NCBI GenBank assembly: GCA_002441465.1
Contig: DJWE01000053.1
Coordinates: 1-6,400, forward strand
DNA from: Propionibacteriaceae bacterium UBA6238
GTDB taxonomy: Bacteria > Actinomycetota > Actinomycetes > Propionibacteriales > Propionibacteriaceae
Reading direction: 5' to 3'
Length of the DNA: 6,400 nt
Below the pieces are notes generated by a model. That model worked only from the letters and a program-made list of their open reading frames with translations, ran no database searches and had not been told where the DNA came from. Below, piece after piece: positions 5,214 through 6,400 of the stretch. Both the position numbers and the translations under genes were made by a program. Each line of letters starts with the position of its first letter. Position 1 is the stretch's first letter.

Positions 5214-6400
5214 CGCCCATCCCAGTGATGCGCCGAGCTGCTGGTCGTCGAGTAGGGAGGCGCCCCAGGGCCGCTGGAGCGCGGCGAACCAGTCGCGTGC
5301 CAACACTTGGTCTGAGGACATGAGCGAGACCGAGAACAACGAATGGAATGCGAAGGTCACGATGAGGATGACCATGCGGAGAGGGAACATGGGTCGGTGG
5401 ATTCCCGGGTCGATGCCGACCAGGCAGTTCGCGAGGAGGAACCCGGTGAGGAGGAAGTGGGCCACCATGGCCACGTGCATGGTGTGAGACTCCAGCGACA
5501 GCTCGAACAGGCCGCTGTAGTAGAAGGCGACCAGGCTCACGACGAACATCCCGGCCGTGACCAGCGGCAGGGTCAGGATGTGGGCCAGAAACGATCGCAG
5601 TGCCTCTTGGATCCACTCTCTGGGGCCCAGGGATCCGTCGGTACGACGGGGCAGTGCCCGTAGCGCGAGTGTGATCGGGGCGCCGAGTACGAGGAACGTG
5701 GGTGCCGCGGTCGCGATGGTCATGTGCTGGACCATGTGCATGCTGAACAGCACCCGTCCGTAGACCCCTGGGGCGCCGCTGGTGGCCCACACGACGAGCA
5801 GCCAGCCGAGCAGCCAGGCGATGGTGCGCAGCAGTGGCCACGCGTCACCCCTCGCCCGGAGGCGGAGCACCGCACCTAGGTACCAGGCGGACATGGCCAG
5901 GGCGACCGTGAGCCAGATCAGGTCGGGCTTCCACTGTGTGAACCACTCACCGGCGCCGAGTTCGGGTGGCAGGTCGGTGCCAAGGAGGGCCTGTGCGTTG
6001 CTGAGCGACGGGTCGGACTCGGGGGTCGGTGGACTGGTGCGACTGAGCGCGACCCCGGCACCGGCACCGGTCAGCAGCAGGGCGACCTCATAGAACGCAA
6101 GCCGGGCGAACGCACTCGAGGCGCCGGACTCGATGCGCCTGACGATGCGGGTCCGCTGCCACCAGCCGAGAGCGGCGACCGCGCCCAGTACCGCGACCTT
6201 GACTGCGAGCATGGCCCCGTAGCTGGTGGTGGTCAGGGCCCATGCGCCGGGTAGGCGCAGAACGGCACCGGCAACCCCGGAGAGCGCGACAAGCAGCAGG
6301 CACCAGCCCGCAAGCCGGGAGTAGCGGCGTACGACGGGTCCGAGGTTCTCGCCCAGGTGCCGGCGCACCACCAGGAGGCCGACCAGGCCGCCGGTCCACA
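4980..6400 (-). CDS. CopD-CtaG fusion: copper transport/cytochrome c oxidase assembly protein (5' end missing)
   Basis: A polytopic membrane protein of the actinobacterial type joining a CopD domain to a caa3-type CtaG domain; CtaG proteins help deliver copper to cytochrome oxidase. The frame is open to the right edge, so about 473 C-terminal residues are seen. The CopD part includes WTGGLVGLLVVRRHLG, a YSRLAGW...SGV helix and TTSYGAMLAVKVAVLG. A linker near PPTPESD leads to CtaG, with MHMVQHM (5721-5741), SHTMHVAMVAHFLLTG, VGIDPGIHRP, LDDQQLG and the ending YNAYLTRLGKL, all family landmarks. The conserved His and Met are candidate copper ligands. GTG 6371 could be read as a start, but the CopD sequence clearly continues upstream of it. 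The 3' 234 bp overlap lnt on the other strand, and conserved CtaG sequence lies within the overlap. No promoter is in the window. Confidence 0.9.
   Translation of the reverse strand, partial: WTGGLVGLLVVRRHLGENLGPVVRRYSRLAGWCLLLVALSGVAGAVLRLPGAWALTTTSYGAMLAVKVAVLGAVAALGWWQRTRIVRRIESGASSAFARLAFYEVALLLTGAGAGVALSRTSPPTPESDPSLSNAQALLGTDLPPELGAGEWFTQWKPDLIWLTVALAMSAWYLGAVLRLRARGDAWPLLRTIAWLLGWLLVVWATSGAPGVYGRVLFSMHMVQHMTIATAAPTFLVLGAPITLALRALPRRTDGSLGPREWIQEALRSFLAHILTLPLVTAGMFVVSLVAFYYSGLFELSLESHTMHVAMVAHFLLTGFLLANCLVGIDPGIHRPMFPLRMVILIVTFAFHSLFSVSLMSSDQVLARDWFAALQRPWGASLLDDQQLGASLGWALGDYPLAILAGALIVRWVASDRRERRRFDRSEARTGGQAMADYNAYLTRLGKLDRSLETSRDPAPPPTPETTGERQE

Overview
The window comes from a high-GC Gram-positive (Actinomycetota) genome. 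GC content and third-position GC are high throughout. Several genes are typical of that phylum: a DUF3152 secreted protein, a CopD-CtaG fusion, and a short BlaI/M56 pair of the kind found in mycobacteria and relatives. No RNA gene, insertion sequence, CRISPR array or integrase was seen, so the genus cannot be fixed.

Layout. (1) Bases 2-1854, rightward: the last 50 residues of a CcdA-type membrane electron transporter, a membrane-anchored TlpA/ResA-type thioredoxin with a CVPC active site, and a DUF3152 protein with a complete metzincin-type zinc motif, whose start overlaps the end of the thioredoxin gene. (2) Bases 1905-3261, leftward: a BlaI/MecI-type repressor followed 4 bp later by a short M56 (BlaR1-like) membrane metallopeptidase. 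(3) Bases 3262-3377: a divergent intergenic region with a 19-bp near-perfect palindrome that looks like the BlaI operator. (4) Bases 3378-5213, rightward: apolipoprotein N-acyltransferase (lnt). (5) Bases 4980-6400, leftward: a CopD-CtaG copper/cytochrome oxidase assembly protein, cut by the right edge. Its 3' end overlaps lnt on the opposite strand by 234 bp.

How the genes may work together. All the products act in or outside the membrane: reducing-equivalent transport (CcdA to TlpA), copper delivery for oxidase assembly (CopD-CtaG), lipoprotein acylation (Lnt), a secreted putative metalloprotease (DUF3152), and a proteolytically relieved repressor (BlaI/M56). This fits an accessory envelope redox/copper module under BlaI-type control. 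The operator placement supports joint control of blaI-M56 and lnt; extending that control to the other genes is inference.
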